DNA of 64,000 nucleotides from Beaufortia kweichowensis (lineage: Eukaryota > Chordata > Actinopteri > Cypriniformes > Gastromyzontidae), in contig CM032817.1 in the NCBI GenBank assembly GCA_019155185.1, positions 1,911,129-1,975,128 on the forward strand, given 5' to 3'. The notes below the pieces were generated by a model. That model was not told the DNA's origin and searched no databases. It was given only the letters and a program-made list of their open reading frames with translations. Shown in pieces: positions 26,171-39,104 of the stretch (its first letter is position 1; every line of letters begins with the position of its first letter). Made by a program: the position numbers and the translations under genes.

Positions 26171-27829
26171 CATGCTTTTAGGAGAATCATTTTTAGTGGT
26201 AAAATACTTTATTCTCTATCTGTTACAAGTCATTTGCAAGATTTAAAGATGATGAAGAAAAACATTAAAAAGCATTTTTTCTAATAGTTTTTCTAATACA
26301 AGTGTACTAAAAGGAACAATTTTCACTGGGGTGATGATGCGGATGATGATGATAATGAATGAGTTCTGGTTCATAATTTACATAATCAGACATACATGTC
26401 CCTGAGCGTCTTTAGAAAGTAGGAAACCTATATTCTTATGTTGTGACATAACAGCAACTCCCATGAACCCTCGCTCTCTGATCCACACACTATTGATAGA
26501 CTTAAAGAATGTTACTTTTTTCCTAATGCGTGTCTTGACCTGAGCAGAAATTGGGTTCCGCTGGAGCGTGTTACTTAACAAAAGATGACTGAAAGACATG
26601 CAGATTCACAGAAGAAAAAATATTTACATGTATAATCGTGTAACTATGTAACACAATGTACATGTATACTCAGTGGCACAATGTGTGTAGATATGTTCTA
26701 GACTACGTCAGTGATGGTGCGATGTTCTGGTTTGGTGAGGAAGAGGCACTTACGCAAGATGAACGTGCTGGGGAATAAAGTAAAGAATAGATTGAACTCC
26801 ATGAGGATTCACTCGAACAGAACAGATTGTCAGAAATCTGTAATATGAGCGGAGTGGAATATGGCAGAATAGGGGTAGGTTGTTTTAGGTCACATAGATC
26901 AGTATTGAGTTAATACTGAGTCTAAATGTGCTACTTGTGTATTTATGGACAGCTGTAAATTGTTATGATTTAGTGTATTTAATGCATTGGTTTGGAAGTT
27001 ACAGTTCTGTTTTAGTAAAAAACACTTAGCAGATATACTGGCAGGCAGTTTTTTTCAAAACATAATGTAGATGGTTTTAAGTGTTTAACTTTCAGGGCAA
27101 AGACAGCAGACTTATTTGTGGCATCCAATAGCATGTGGCCATAATTCATCGTGACGTGTGGACAGTGTTGGAGGTAGAAGTTTGTTTTGTTTGTATTCTC
27201 TTGCTATTTATAGTAGTGGGGGTGAATGAAGGAATTTTACAACAGACGTTTTAGCTTTGGGTTGGTGTTTTTGAGTATTGCCCACTTTTCCTGAAAAGTC
27301 TAATGGTTTAGTTAAGAACAGGGCTGAGACTATACTTTTATTTATGCGTGTAACAGACCATAACAACATAAATGACAGACATTTTAGTTAAAATGCAATT
27401 TTTATAACAAACAAAAATAAGAAAATTATTATAAAAACAGAATTAGAAAATGTTTTGCTTAAAACTTAAAAATGTTTTGTGCGTAAATGTTACACTCTTT
27501 TTCCAAGTATAACCTGAGATAAACGATTATCAACAAATATAAATGCTAATATTTTTAACTTGAAGAAGACACAGGCATATAATCATCAGCTTAACTTGCC
27601 TTTTTCTTGCTTCCTTTGTTTTCAAACTACCACTTCTAGCATTATAATATAAATATACTTAGATAAATATATTTCTTTCTTTTCAGTTAGTCGTAAAAGG
27701 GCATATGTGTCAACTTTGTGTGTGACTTACTCAGGATAAAGAACTAGCTTCTCATACATTATTGCTTTTATAAAACGGTAATCACACAATACGAATATTA
27801 AAACTAAAAACTATTTAAAAAGACCTTCC

Positions 27830-27975
27830 GCTGGAAAAAATAGTCCTTGACTGACTGTGATATATGTTTATTTTGTTAAGAGTGTTGTGCAGTGAAACAC
27901 TCACAGCTGTGATTTATTATAAATAAAACACAACTATTGACCAATCAGAATCAAGGACCGGAAGTAACTGGTTTA
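27830..27975 (-). repeat. Repeat family C, copy 1
   Basis: The complement contains CCTTGATTCTGATTGGTCAA followed by TAGTTGTG and a hairpin-like TTTATAATAAATCACAGCTG. The plus strand of 41968-42200 has the same blocks (CCTTGATTCTGATTGGTCAA, ATGATAAACCACAGCT), so the two are copies of one palindromic family, probably a DNA transposon. Confidence 0.65.
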
Positions 27976-28844
27976 TAAACAGACTGTTGATGTACAGTTG
28001 TTGTTTATGTATATTGTTACGATGACTGTGCTTATACGTGTTGTGTGTGAGTGCAGGGGGTTGGATTGTTTACCAGATCGTACTGGTGGAACGCTGCGGG
28101 GACTCACCAGTCTGGAGCCCGCTTACTGGAAGTGACTTGTTGCATTTAAGCTATGACATAAACATATTACGTATGACTCCGAGTACATATCTATTTTATG
28201 TACACTTCTCACTTTACTGTACACTAATCTGAAATATCATCAGTACAGTATTCTAAGAAGCTGATACCTCTCTAAAATCTCTTCACTGAAGTGCGTGTTC
28301 ACACGTCTGCAAATGTTTATGCGGGTTTCGTGTTCTCCCCAGTCTATTCCTGGTTTTGACATCTTATCTTTCAGATGTTTGGATCAGCTTCAGGATCACT
28401 GTGTCTCCCCAGGAAAACATTGCTTTGCTTCGGCTCTGCTCTTTTTCTGTTAATGGGAGGTCTGTCAACATGTGCTGCACAACAACACTGTTTTCTGTTG
28501 ACTGCTTGCTTTAGACTTGCATTGCCTGTTATAAGTGTCTATGCATAATCAGTATTCAGACATAATCAGTATTTTTCTATAGAAAAAAGGTGTTAAGTGA
28601 AATACTGATCCATACCACTAAACAAAGAGACATGGCTATTGCATGGAGGTGTCTGACTGTGTATGTGTTCTCATTTTAATGATAATTCAATGTTGTTATT
28701 TAGACTTCAGAATTAAGGATTGAAGTTCAGGATTGGTACGTAGTAATTACGCAGTTACACAGTAAGTGCATAGTATGTAAGTGCGTTTTACTTAAAGAAA
28801 TATGTGAAAGTGATTAGTGGTTCCTGCTTGTGCAAACTTGTCAC

Positions 28845-28980
28845 CGTGATGCTAGGGTGTTGCTAACTTGCAGTCGCTGGGGTGCAGTTGATTCAGTGCA
28901 AATTAGTTGTTTGGGCTTATGTGTGTTATGTGGTTGCTAGGGTGTTCTGGGTGGTTGCTAGGTGGTTGCTGGATGATATT
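28845..28980 (+). repeat. GTTGCTAGG-type degenerate tandem repeat
   Basis: Contains GTGGTTGCTAGGGTGTTCTG and repeated GGTGGTTGCTAGG / GGTTGCTGG units. Related sequence in reverse orientation lies at 46090-46205 (CCTAGCAACTGCCTAGCAAC). This is a common simple repeat family in fish. Confidence 0.65.
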
Positions 28981-29269
28981 CTGATGACTCTGCCCCTCCA
29001 TAATGCAAGTATATAGGAGTTAAGTGGTAAACTGGGACACTTTTCTTACCGTGAATTTGATTGAAAAAGTGTAAATCAAACTACGATGAACAAATTACAC
29101 ACTACCAAGTTTAATACTTAAATAAATTTGGGTTTATTTAAATACATAAACAATAATAGAAACACATGTCTTATCAAATATAGCTCATTTTACTGTAGAC
29201 TATGTGTGAATTTTAAAAAGTATGTCCGTGTGCTCCTCAAATATCATTTAATTAAAAAATCTTTGGGGT

Positions 29270-29760
29270 AATTCCAGCATTATGAATGTGTTTTTTTGTC
29301 AAAGCTTAAAATGTATAATTTCTCACAGAATCTATTTATTACCACCATATTGAACTGAAGTCCAGACATCAGTAAAACATCTTTACACATATTTTCTATT
29401 TAATAGGAGGAAAATGTACATGTATTATAGATGTGACAAAAAACACGTTTTTAAGAGGCAACATACTTTTGTAGAAATTAAAATGCACAAGGCAAAAGCA
29501 ATAATACCCAACAAATGGAGAAGGGGTGACTCTTCAAAGAACATAAAATAGTTATTTTATTAACTTTCTATAAAAAATCTCTTTTTTTGAGAAATATGGA
29601 CTGTAATCCTAAATGTGGCACTTGCCTGACTATGAAAAATCATGCTTGGACAATTAAAAAAAGTGCTTTAAAAACTATAAAAATGACCTCACTTGGGTAT
29701 TTAAACCACCAAATACTGACATCTGAGTTAGGAGTATGATGAAAACCTTTGGCAAAATGA
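29270..29760 (+). repeat. Dispersed repeat family A, copy 3
   Basis: The longest copy. It shares TTTCTCACAGAATCTATTTA, AAATGCACAA...CCAACAAATGGAGAAGG, and the 3' block ACTGACATCTGAG...GATGAAAACCTTTG with the other copies. Confidence 0.7.
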
Positions 29761-31019
29761 AAGTGGGTCAGTCTGATGTAAAACAGGTTCATTCTACAAT
29801 AACAAAAGCTTAAAGAGTATAAGAAGTATATCAAGCATTAGAAAATGACATAAAATCCTTACAAAAAGCTCGAACTAAACTTAACACACACATGATCACT
29901 AATAATTAACTTTTCTTAAGGCATCACAATTCTGAGCTGAGAGGAGGCAGAGAGAGTAAACACAACAGTTCCCGGTATCTAAACGTTTTAATGCCTTTAA
30001 AAATATGTGCAATGTTAGCGAATAGATACAAAGGAAGTGCCTTTCGTTGAATCACTGTGATAATCCAAGAAATAGACTTAAAATGAAAGCGTTTTCAATG
30101 GAAATAAACTGAAGAGTAGTATTTGCTAAAGATGTTTGATGTTGAGGTTGATGTCACGCCCTCGGCTTTCATCCTGTACGTGCAGATGTGAGCGTCATCA
30201 CCACACAAGAGCCACACAAAGCATTTTTCGTTTATATGTGTCCCTTTATTTCTCAATGTTTTACATATCGTTCCCTTTTTTATGTAAAAGCTATTTATTA
30301 AATATATTGTAAAGACGTATATGTTAAAAGAAAAAAAACTCTAAATACGTTAAATATAGACATTTACTACATACAGTAAAGCTGCTTAATTTAGATGTTA
30401 AGAAAGTTCGCATGTTTTTTTATTGATAATTATAAATTAAATTATAAATGTATATTTCTTTGTTAAATGTGATAAACAAAACAAAACGAAAGAATAGATG
30501 ATATACCGTATTGATCTTAAATCATCATACTCTTTTAAAAACCTGCAGATTTATTTTGTACCAACCGGGTTGTTTGTACTGAATTATTATTTTAACGGTG
30601 AAATTTATAGTTAGTACCTTTTTACTAATATGAATGAATGCATCTTTTATCGTTTCCTACTTAATAATTGACCAAACTGTTGCATTGACTATTGCTTGCT
30701 ACTTTTATTACTAGAAATAAAATTAGATTTCGAAGATGCTTACTAATGTGTCGGTTGGATGACAGATGATGAATTGTTGAAGTGACTCCCCGCACGTAGG
30801 CATGTGTGGGGATGCCCACTCGACGCGTGACATGCATCTTTAATTCGTGTGTGCATTGCACGGCATTATCGTGCATGCATCTCCTGAGCATCCAAAACCT
30901 ATAAATGACAAAGACATGTAATAAGGAATTATTTTATTGATAAATCGCATGTATTATAATGATGCATATAACTATTATTCTGTATCATTTTTATATTGAT
31001 GAATGTTTTGTGAGTGACC

Positions 31020-31323
31020 ACAGTGTGGCGCACGTGCGCTGTCCCAGTATTAGACACGCCCCTTTGGTGTTGCGTCACACAGTCACATTGCCGGTTGACT
31101 ATTTAAACCGGAGACGTGATGTTACAGATTACCGGGAAGAGAGCGCGAGAGAATTCACGTTTTTTAAACGGCGCGAATCGTTACATAGCGATTAACTAGA
31201 GAGGATAGTTTAACTACAAGACTGTTTGTTATTAATATTAATATTATTACTTTACTCAAGCCTGGGAATTCCTGAAGCCGGTGTCCAGCAGTTTTCTTTC
31301 TGATAGTCTCGCATCTTTAAGGA
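31020..31323 (+). promoter_or_regulatory. pfkfb3 promoter and 5' UTR (inferred)
   Basis: Just upstream of the pfkfb3 start there is a palindromic CACGTG at 31031-31036 inside GCGCACGTGCGC, an ACGTG at about 31113, and a TATA-like TATTTAAA near 31100. ACGTG is the core of hypoxia-response elements, and PFKFB3 is a known HIF-1 target in mammals. The sites are seen; their use here is inferred. Confidence 0.5.
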
Positions 31324-34300
31324 ATGCCAAGGGAACTAACCCAGAACAGGATCCAAAAAATCTGGATTCCCTCTAAGGATGACAAACCGTCAATGCCACG
31401 CAAATGTAAGTAATTGCATGTTCTTAAATTTACATATGCTGTAATGAATGGCGAGCTCACAACTGTAGCTAATATTGACTATAGCATTTACTAGTGTACC
31501 AGTTTTAAACGTAGCGATCATATACGCACAGATTAAACTAGTGTACTGTGAAGTGATGGTCATCTGTAACCATAACAACCGGATGATTTGGCTGCATGGG
31601 AATGTATAAGAAGTGATTTGGTTGCCATGGCAGCCGACGCGCATCGTCTTTTAATGTGAAGATCATGTGAACTCATTGACACTGATGACGACAGGCGTTC
31701 AGGCTGTGAACGCAGGAGTCGTACGTGCGCGCTCGCTCACGGTTGGCGTTGATTGGTTGAATATATTACTTACGCTTGAATGGCGTACGTAAAACTGCGT
31801 TTCAGTGCTGCGTTAGTGACATCACGGTGTCCCTCGCGTGGTTAAATATAAAATATATATATTTATGGAGCAAATATTACATTTGTGCCAGTTAGAATAT
31901 ATAAAAACATTTTTTTTAAATGTTTTATAAATACATATCTAATCTCACTATAGTATTATTCGGACTGTGTTTATAACAGACAGGTTGATTATAATTGCAG
32001 TGTGTTACAGTAATAAAAATTGAATGAAAATCAAGAATGCTGAGAATGCTAAACAAGCTCAAAAGAAACACTTGATATACAAATAATTGTAATTGTGTTA
32101 TAAATAATGTACAATTAAGGGTTCATAAATGAAAAGTTCAGTTCAAAAATATACAACTGGGAGGTCATTTCTTTTTATTTTTGGGTGAAATATGTGTTGC
32201 AAACGCAAGCTTGGCCATCTGTCTGGTCAGTGGAAGTAGGCAGCCGGCACAAAAGCTTAATGAGATCATTGTCTGTCTCTGCTGACTGAGCGGAGTGTGT
32301 GTTTCCGTCAAGGACTTTTAAGGATGTTCTTAAAGATTAAATCCGACTGTTCTGGTTCACATGGCCACCTGCCAATGGACGTCGATAATTCATTGAGAAA
32401 AACTGTTTTGTTACTCTCGCTGTCTCTGATGGGGATTAGTCTGACCCGCAATTAATATAATGCATTGAAAACACACAATCAAGATTTCTATTCTAGTGCA
32501 AATCCTAGACTATTGCACAAACAGACAAATGCATATTTTGTGGGAAATGTCAGACATGCGCTCAGAAGTTTACTTTTTAGTCGATTTAACTGTCTGTATG
32601 TGTATTGGAAGGAGAGAGTTATCTGTATCTGACCCGGTTAACGTCTTTTGGCGGCGACGCGGAATCCGCATCTGCATCTAAGTGCAGGAAATGTTTCATT
32701 TTGAAAATGCATCTGTGCGCATGACCCGGTTTATGGCTGATTGACTGATTGGTTGGACAGAAAGGGGTCACGTGCTAATAAATCATGTTGGCAGCTGGTG
32801 AAAATGAAAGGAAATAAGTGTCTGAATCATTTCTCTAACACAGAGACAGTGACCTAATTCGACATGCATTGTGTCAGGGAATCAGATATATGTCAATATG
32901 GAAGTCCTGTCTGGGTAGTTTGCCTGAAGCATAGCATATGAATTATATATCGGAAGCCTGTCTAGGTAATGTACATCATACTTAAAGCTAAAAAATGCAA
33001 GGCGTGATGGTATATTTGTCTTTGCATATCAGCATCCGGAGGACCTCACCTGGCCAACCCCCCAACGGTCATAGTGATGGTTGGCCTTCCTGCTCGGGGA
33101 AAAACCTACATGTCGAGGAAGCTCACACGCTACCTTAACTGGATCGGTATTCCTACGAAAGGTATGAATACAAACTATGTGTAAATATTATAATATTTTT
33201 ACCAAAAATATGTGAATATTTGAAGTGTGTATTTTCTGCAACGCTGAAGGCACCAAAACAGCATTGCAGCAATTCTTTTCAAAATTAGTTTAAAAAGGTT
33301 TCTCTCGATCAACAAACTGTTAGTCCCGCCTTAAACTCATGCCATGGGATGAACCAGTGTTGCTGTGTGTGACTGGTTGGGGGTAAACAAAACACCACAG
33401 AGCAACAGTGTTTACACATTTCGGGTGAGACAGGCTAGTTGATTCAGCACATTAAACCGGGATGGGAAAAGTCTTTAAAGTTATTTAAAGTAACACACTT
33501 TATCTTTTATGTTGTGTATTGTGAGTTAGTAAATATAAATCATAATAAACATAAAAACTATAAACAAACATCTATAAAGACAATATTGTTAAATTGTATA
33601 AAAATAAATCAAAAATATTAATTATAAAGTGTAATAAAACAAAAATTTTGTTGATAATAAATAATAATTTATTTGTAGTATTATTTTTATTATTCTTTAT
33701 ATTTATTTATTTATGTATATTTGGTTTGTTTGTGCATACACAAGACAGTACTTTTTACAGCAAAGTTCATTCACAGTTGTTGAATTTGTGTATTTATAGT
33801 CTTCAATGTTGGCGAATATCGCAGAGAGGCAGTGAAGCACTACAGGTCTTATGATTTCTTCAAATCAGACAATGAAGATGCTGTCAAAATAAGACAGTAA
33901 GTTGTACTGAAACTATATTATAAATTTGAAATATCTACAGTATTTATGGTTTTATATGGAGTAATCATTTTGTTTTGTCCTCAGGCAGTGTGCACTGGCC
34001 GCTCTGAGAGATGTCAAAATCTACCTTACTGAGGAGGAAGGTCAAGTGGCTGTAAGTATCTGCTGTAAACATTTAAACATTGAAAGTTAAAGCAAACAAA
34101 AAAGTGCAGATCTTCACCACCGTCCCTCGTCCCTTTTACAGGTATTTGATGCAACAAACACGACCAGAGAGCGACGGGATATGATCTTGGATTTTGGTGC
34201 TGAAAATGGATTTAAGGTTAGTCATATTATGCGTTATATCATTGCCGATGAGGGTCACAGTGATGAAGATTACTAATAAATGGGAAAAAAATGCTTCTTT

Positions 34301-37300
34301 TGCAGGTCTTCTTCATCGAATCAGTTTGTGATGACCCAAATGTAATCGCCTGTAATATTTTGGTAAGTTCCGATAAGTGTTTTTAATACAAGTTAAGTAA
34401 GAAATTCAGCTGCCATCTAATAAACATCTAATAAACATCTAATAAACATCTAATAAACATCTAAAATGAAATTCTTTCCTGAATAGGAAGTAAAGGTTTC
34501 CTGCCCTGACTACCAAGGCTGCAACAAGACAGATGCCATGGATGACTTTAAGAAAAGGATCGAGTGTTACAGAGTAAACTACCAGCCCCTTGACCCGGAC
34601 CAGCATGACAGGTACACAAACCCACACGCACACCATTGAAGCATCTTGGACATCTCGGTTGTAACCACTTTCCTTTATGTTCTCACAGGAATTTGTCTTT
34701 CATCAAAGTGATTGACGTCGGTCGCAGGTTCCTGGTCAACCGGATTCAGGACCACATCCAGAGCCGCATCGTCTACTACCTGATGAACATCCACGTTCAG
34801 CCACGTTCTATCTATCTGTGCCGCCACGGCGAGAGCCAACACAACCTGCAGGGCCGTCTTGGTGGAGATTCTGGCCTGTCTACTCGTGGACGAAAGGTAG
34901 AAGCTCAGAAATTTGTGCTGTAGGTTTAACTTGTGAGGCTGGGAAAACGCTTTTTAATGCTTCTTGCGTGACTGTTTAAACGACATATTTCTTTGCAAGA
35001 TGTCACAAACCGACATGTGTTGCAAGAAGCTCAGACAAATGGCAAAGACTGTATTTGAAACATCAGAAACAGTGTGTTCTAGCCAAGGACTACTAAATCT
35101 CTAATGTATCTACTTTGTCCAAACTCTCCAGAATAACAAACTGTCCTCCGCTGTAGTTCGCAGGCGCTCTTGCTAAATTTGTGGAGGAGCAGAACTTGAA
35201 GGACTTGAAGGTTTGGACAAGTCAGTTGCGTCGCAGTATTCAGACAGCCGAGGCCCTTAATGTGCCGTACGAGCAATGGAAGGCCCTCAATGAGATTGAC
35301 GCCGTAAGTTCTCCAGCACGCATTTTTGACATGGTTTTGTCCTCAATTGCTTTCCATATTTCATCTCATAATATGTGTACATTATCGACAGGGTGTGTGT
35401 GAGGAGATGACGTATGAAGAAGTGAGGGAAAGGTTTCCAGAAGAGTTCGCTCTGAGAGATCAGGATAAATACTACTATCGCTACCCCTCCGGAGAGGTAA
35501 GAATCCAGATCAAGTGGCTTTACTGTACTCTGACACTGTAAATGACGAAAAGTTTCATTCATAAAATGCTTCCGTCTTTCTCTAGTCGTATCAAGACCTG
35601 GTTCAGCGAGTGGAACCTGTTATCATGGAACTAGAGCGACACGAAAATGTCTTCGTCATCTGCCATCAGGCTGTGATGCGCTGTCTCCTCGCATACTTCC
35701 TGGACAAAAGCGCAGGTGATATTGAACAACCTATGAAACGTTAACAGGATAAAATAATGATTTATTAGTTGAGCTGTTGAGAACAATTTCACAGGTTGAA
35801 TCTTTACAAAATAAACCTGCAATTGCACGTTTCAAACAGAGATGGCGATATAGAGGGAACCGTTAGAGATTGTAGCTTTAAGTTCTTTACTCACACACAC
35901 TTTTACACTCTGGGTAGCATTATTTTTATTTTAAACTCTTACTTTCTACAAACAGATGAGATGCCGTACCTGAAATGTCCACTACACACGGTTCTGAAGC
36001 TGACCCCAGTGGCTTACGGTATGATATTTTTCATTAATTTCTTAAGCTTACTTGCGAGGCAATTGTAAAATTTTTAATTTTATAGGATGCAAAGTTGAAT
36101 CGATCGATCTGGATGTTGAGGCAGTGAACACACACAGAGACAGACCAGAGGTAACAAACGCAAACCAGCTGATATGTATGAGCACATACAGATTACCAGT
36201 TTAAGGCCTGATCTTTTTTTCGATCTTCATTTACTCTTTAGGAAGTGAAAAAAGGCCCAAGCACCTTGATCAGGAGAAACAGCGTGACTCCTCTCACCAG
36301 TCCTGAGCCGAATAAGAAACCTCGTATTGAAGGTCTGGATGAACCGTTCAGAGAGATGTCACCGGCCCCCTTAACCCTGTGTTCGACCCCACACACCACT
36401 CTCACCCTGTCAACACAAGTGAGCTTCTGTTATTGTATACGCGTGTGCTATATCACAATCACATGTGTTGTTCACATACTAATTGCATGATTCGCCCATT
36501 CACGCTTTCCTCTTTCCTCCTGTCTTCCGTTTCTCTCCACTTATCCTTCCGTCATTCTCTACCTACTACAGCACTGGCTTAGTGAAGCCTGTCTGTAAGT
36601 ATTTCCTTCTTCTCCCTAACATTTTTATTTACCTCTTGCACTTTCCGATCATGCCAAGCCTCTAACATTCAACAGTCCTAATAAAATTCATAAAAAGTAA
36701 GCTGCAAGAATCATAGGTATGACATCGGAAACTTGAGTTCATTAACATATGAACTCTTTTTCATATCAACCGTATTTAGAAACTTGACCCACCCTGAGAA
36801 ACAACAGTGTGAATTATGCCAAGACACGGATTTTAGCCATTCGTAACAAAAGTCAGTAACGTAACAATTTCTTAAAGGTACAGTAGCAAAAATACACAGT
36901 TTCTCGTTAATTTACTCTTTCTTAGACCTTCTAAAATGTACTGTAGGTGACTTTTATATAGCAGAATTCAAACCATCATCCTTGGTTAATACTTGCATGA
37001 TTTCCATTTTTGGGTGAACTACAGTATCCCTTTATAGGTATATGAAGGATAATTGACAGAAATGTTTTTATTTTTAGTGATAAAGATAGTTACAATTATC
37101 TTTCTGTAAGTTTATATCTCTCCATATTTAGATTAGTTCCCCTTTTGGCTTTACTCTGCAAATGGTCACTTTCTGTCTCTCGCTTTTGCATGCTTAAAGA
37201 CGCACTTTTTTACATTACCTACAAGCGATGTCAGTGCTGTTCTTTCAGAGGTAACCACCATAGAACTCGAAATAATCTTAGTAAATCTAGTTTTGTAGAT

Positions 37301-37792
37301 CAACCGCTAACGTAACTATTCAATAATAGTTTAAAAGAATGATGTCATAGATTAAACCAGTGGCCAGGCCCAGATGGAATCTGGGTACTTTTTTGGGTTT
37401 AATCCGGTTCTGGATTAAACTGTGTGTCAAAAATGAAAGTACAATAACAGCTATTGTTAGACTAAAGCAGAATTAAATTAGTCAAAACATATAAACGTAA
37501 TGTGTGGTTTCTTTACAGCATCACCAGCGGAATAAAAAAATTAAACTTTTCAACAAAATTACTTTTGTTGAAACACATTCCACGTGGGCCTGACAATAAC
37601 TCACAACCTTGAAAAGAGTCTGAAAACTATTTTCAATAATTTCTCTGAAACAAACAACAATCGGATGCTTTCTTAGAATTAAACCAAGTGTTTGATTATT
37701 AACCAAATGCTCTTGTTTTTTTTTCTTTTCTTTCACAGAAGCTGAAGAAATGTCCTATAGAGTGCCGCGAAACTCCTCAGCTCTGTCTGTGA
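31324..37792 (+). CDS. pfkfb3: 6-phosphofructo-2-kinase/fructose-2,6-bisphosphatase 3
   Basis: Exons: 31324-31405, 33033-33161, 33800-33896, 33985-34051, 34142-34216, 34306-34362, 34487-34611, 34689-34896, 35157-35303, 35392-35496, 35586-35715, 35956-36018, 36086-36150, 36242-36418, optional 36572-36594, and 37739 onward. The bifunctional cytosolic enzyme makes and removes fructose 2,6-bisphosphate, the activator of phosphofructokinase-1. The kinase half has Walker A GLPARGKT. The phosphatase half has the phospho-His motif LCRHGESQHNLQGR and the second His in VICHQAV. The C-terminal site RRNSVTPL, phosphorylated by AMPK/PKA in the human protein, is intact. Including the 23-nt exon gives the ending HWLSEACLS (518 aa, stop at 37743-37745). 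Skipping it gives an ending in ETPQLCL (526 aa, stop at 37790-37792). Synteny and the RRNSVTPL region favour pfkfb3 over pfkfb4. The mammalian KEN degron reads AEN here. Confidence 0.96.
34416..34462. repeat. 11-bp tandem repeat in pfkfb3 intron
   Basis: Four to five copies of TAATAAACATC directly upstream of the acceptor of the exon starting at 34487. It fills most of this short intron. Confidence 0.9.
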
Positions 37793-39098
37793 AACGGTTC
37801 AGCTCTGTTGCTTGACTCAACTCAAGTGTTTCCTGCCAAGCCGCTTCCTTTTGTTCCTCCTACAAACACGTGAGAGTCCAACTCCAAAAAAAACGAACAC
37901 CGAGAGCCACTTCGGTTATATTCTCCCTTCACGAAGTTATAACAAATGTTTGTGTAGTGTCTTTTTTACTAATGTAATGTGTTTAAAAGGATATCAGAGC
38001 CCGGTGGCAAAAATGAAGTTTTTTTGGACACTATTACCTGTTTACGTAACAGGATACCACTTTTAAAAACACTTTATATGGTTTAAGTTGTTTAAGATGC
38101 CCCTAAACAGACCAAAGATCGCCTTGCAAATACCTGCAGGTTGATTCTCGTCTATTCTGCACTCGCTTTCAAAAAAATGCTGCAAATACATAGCACATTA
38201 TGATTGCACACTTTGCATATATTTATCTTAATCGAGGGCAATAATGAATCTTACCATTTTTAATGCTGCTGACGGTTTTATAGGCTGTTTGAAAGTTCTC
38301 GTGTTGTCTACTGCAGTTTCAAGTGATTTGTGAAATATGAATTGTGAGTGTGTTGTTTGTGTAGTTTTGTATTTTTAAAGCCTGATGACAAAGTCTGCCT
38401 GCGAGGTTGTAAAAGCAGGGTGTTTTATGTGTGTTTGGATGGGACGAAATGAAACTGTGTTTATATTCGTTGTTTATATTCAACGTTTTAATGGCGTGAC
38501 AGATATTAGATACGTTTTATACTGTTGAATTAAGAATTCCCTAGAGTGCCTAGAGCTTGAGATATCAGGCCAGAGCTGCTTTTTTACATTCAAATATAAG
38601 AAGTTAATAACATTTACATTTACATGATTGATTTTTAGCTCGTTTTAGTATTATTGAAACTTGTTTTTTGTTAGTTTGTCTTGTTGGAGCCCGATCAAGA
38701 GAATAAAGTCATAATATTGTTTAATATTGTATATACAGATGCATTTACCCTTGTAAGCCAAATGTTTACAGTTTTAATGCTTCAAAAATGACACTTTAAC
38801 CCTGCAAACTGAAATACCAGCTTTAACACATCTAGACACATTTCAGTTCATTACACGATGCAATGTTAACAGTATATTGGCTCTAAATGTAATTCATTTG
38901 CTTCTGATACTTGAACCTTATTTTGTAATACCTTTTTTGTTAAAATAATATGAAATAATATTTATTTATTTGTACTAGACTGTGTATTCCTTTGTGTTTC
39001 AAGCACTTTGTTCATGATTGAGATTATAAAGCATATCAACGAGCCTAAATGTCTCTTTTTGAAGAAGGTGAATCGTGTATTTTGTATATACTGGATCA

Positions 39099-39104
39099 AT
39101 AAAC
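39099..39104 (+). terminator. Candidate distal poly(A) signal of pfkfb3
   Basis: AATAAA about 1.3 kb after the stop codon. Another lies at 38702-38707. Long 3' UTRs of this size are usual for PFKFB3. Which one is used cannot be decided. Confidence 0.4.

Larger units (their letters stand above)
26200..31000. other. Intergenic region between rbm17 and pfkfb3
   Basis: No coding exon was recognised. Contents: repeat family C copy at 27830-27975, a GTTGCTAGG-type tandem block at 28845-28980, repeat family A copy 3 at 29270-29760, and a less AT-rich block near 30150-30250. A 73-codon minus frame at 26378-26599 has no family signature. Confidence 0.55.

Noticed and set aside
26378..26599. 73-codon minus frame that looks slightly protein-like
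   Set aside because: No domain recognised, no splice partners fit, and it overlaps repeat-like DNA. Not strong enough to call an exon.
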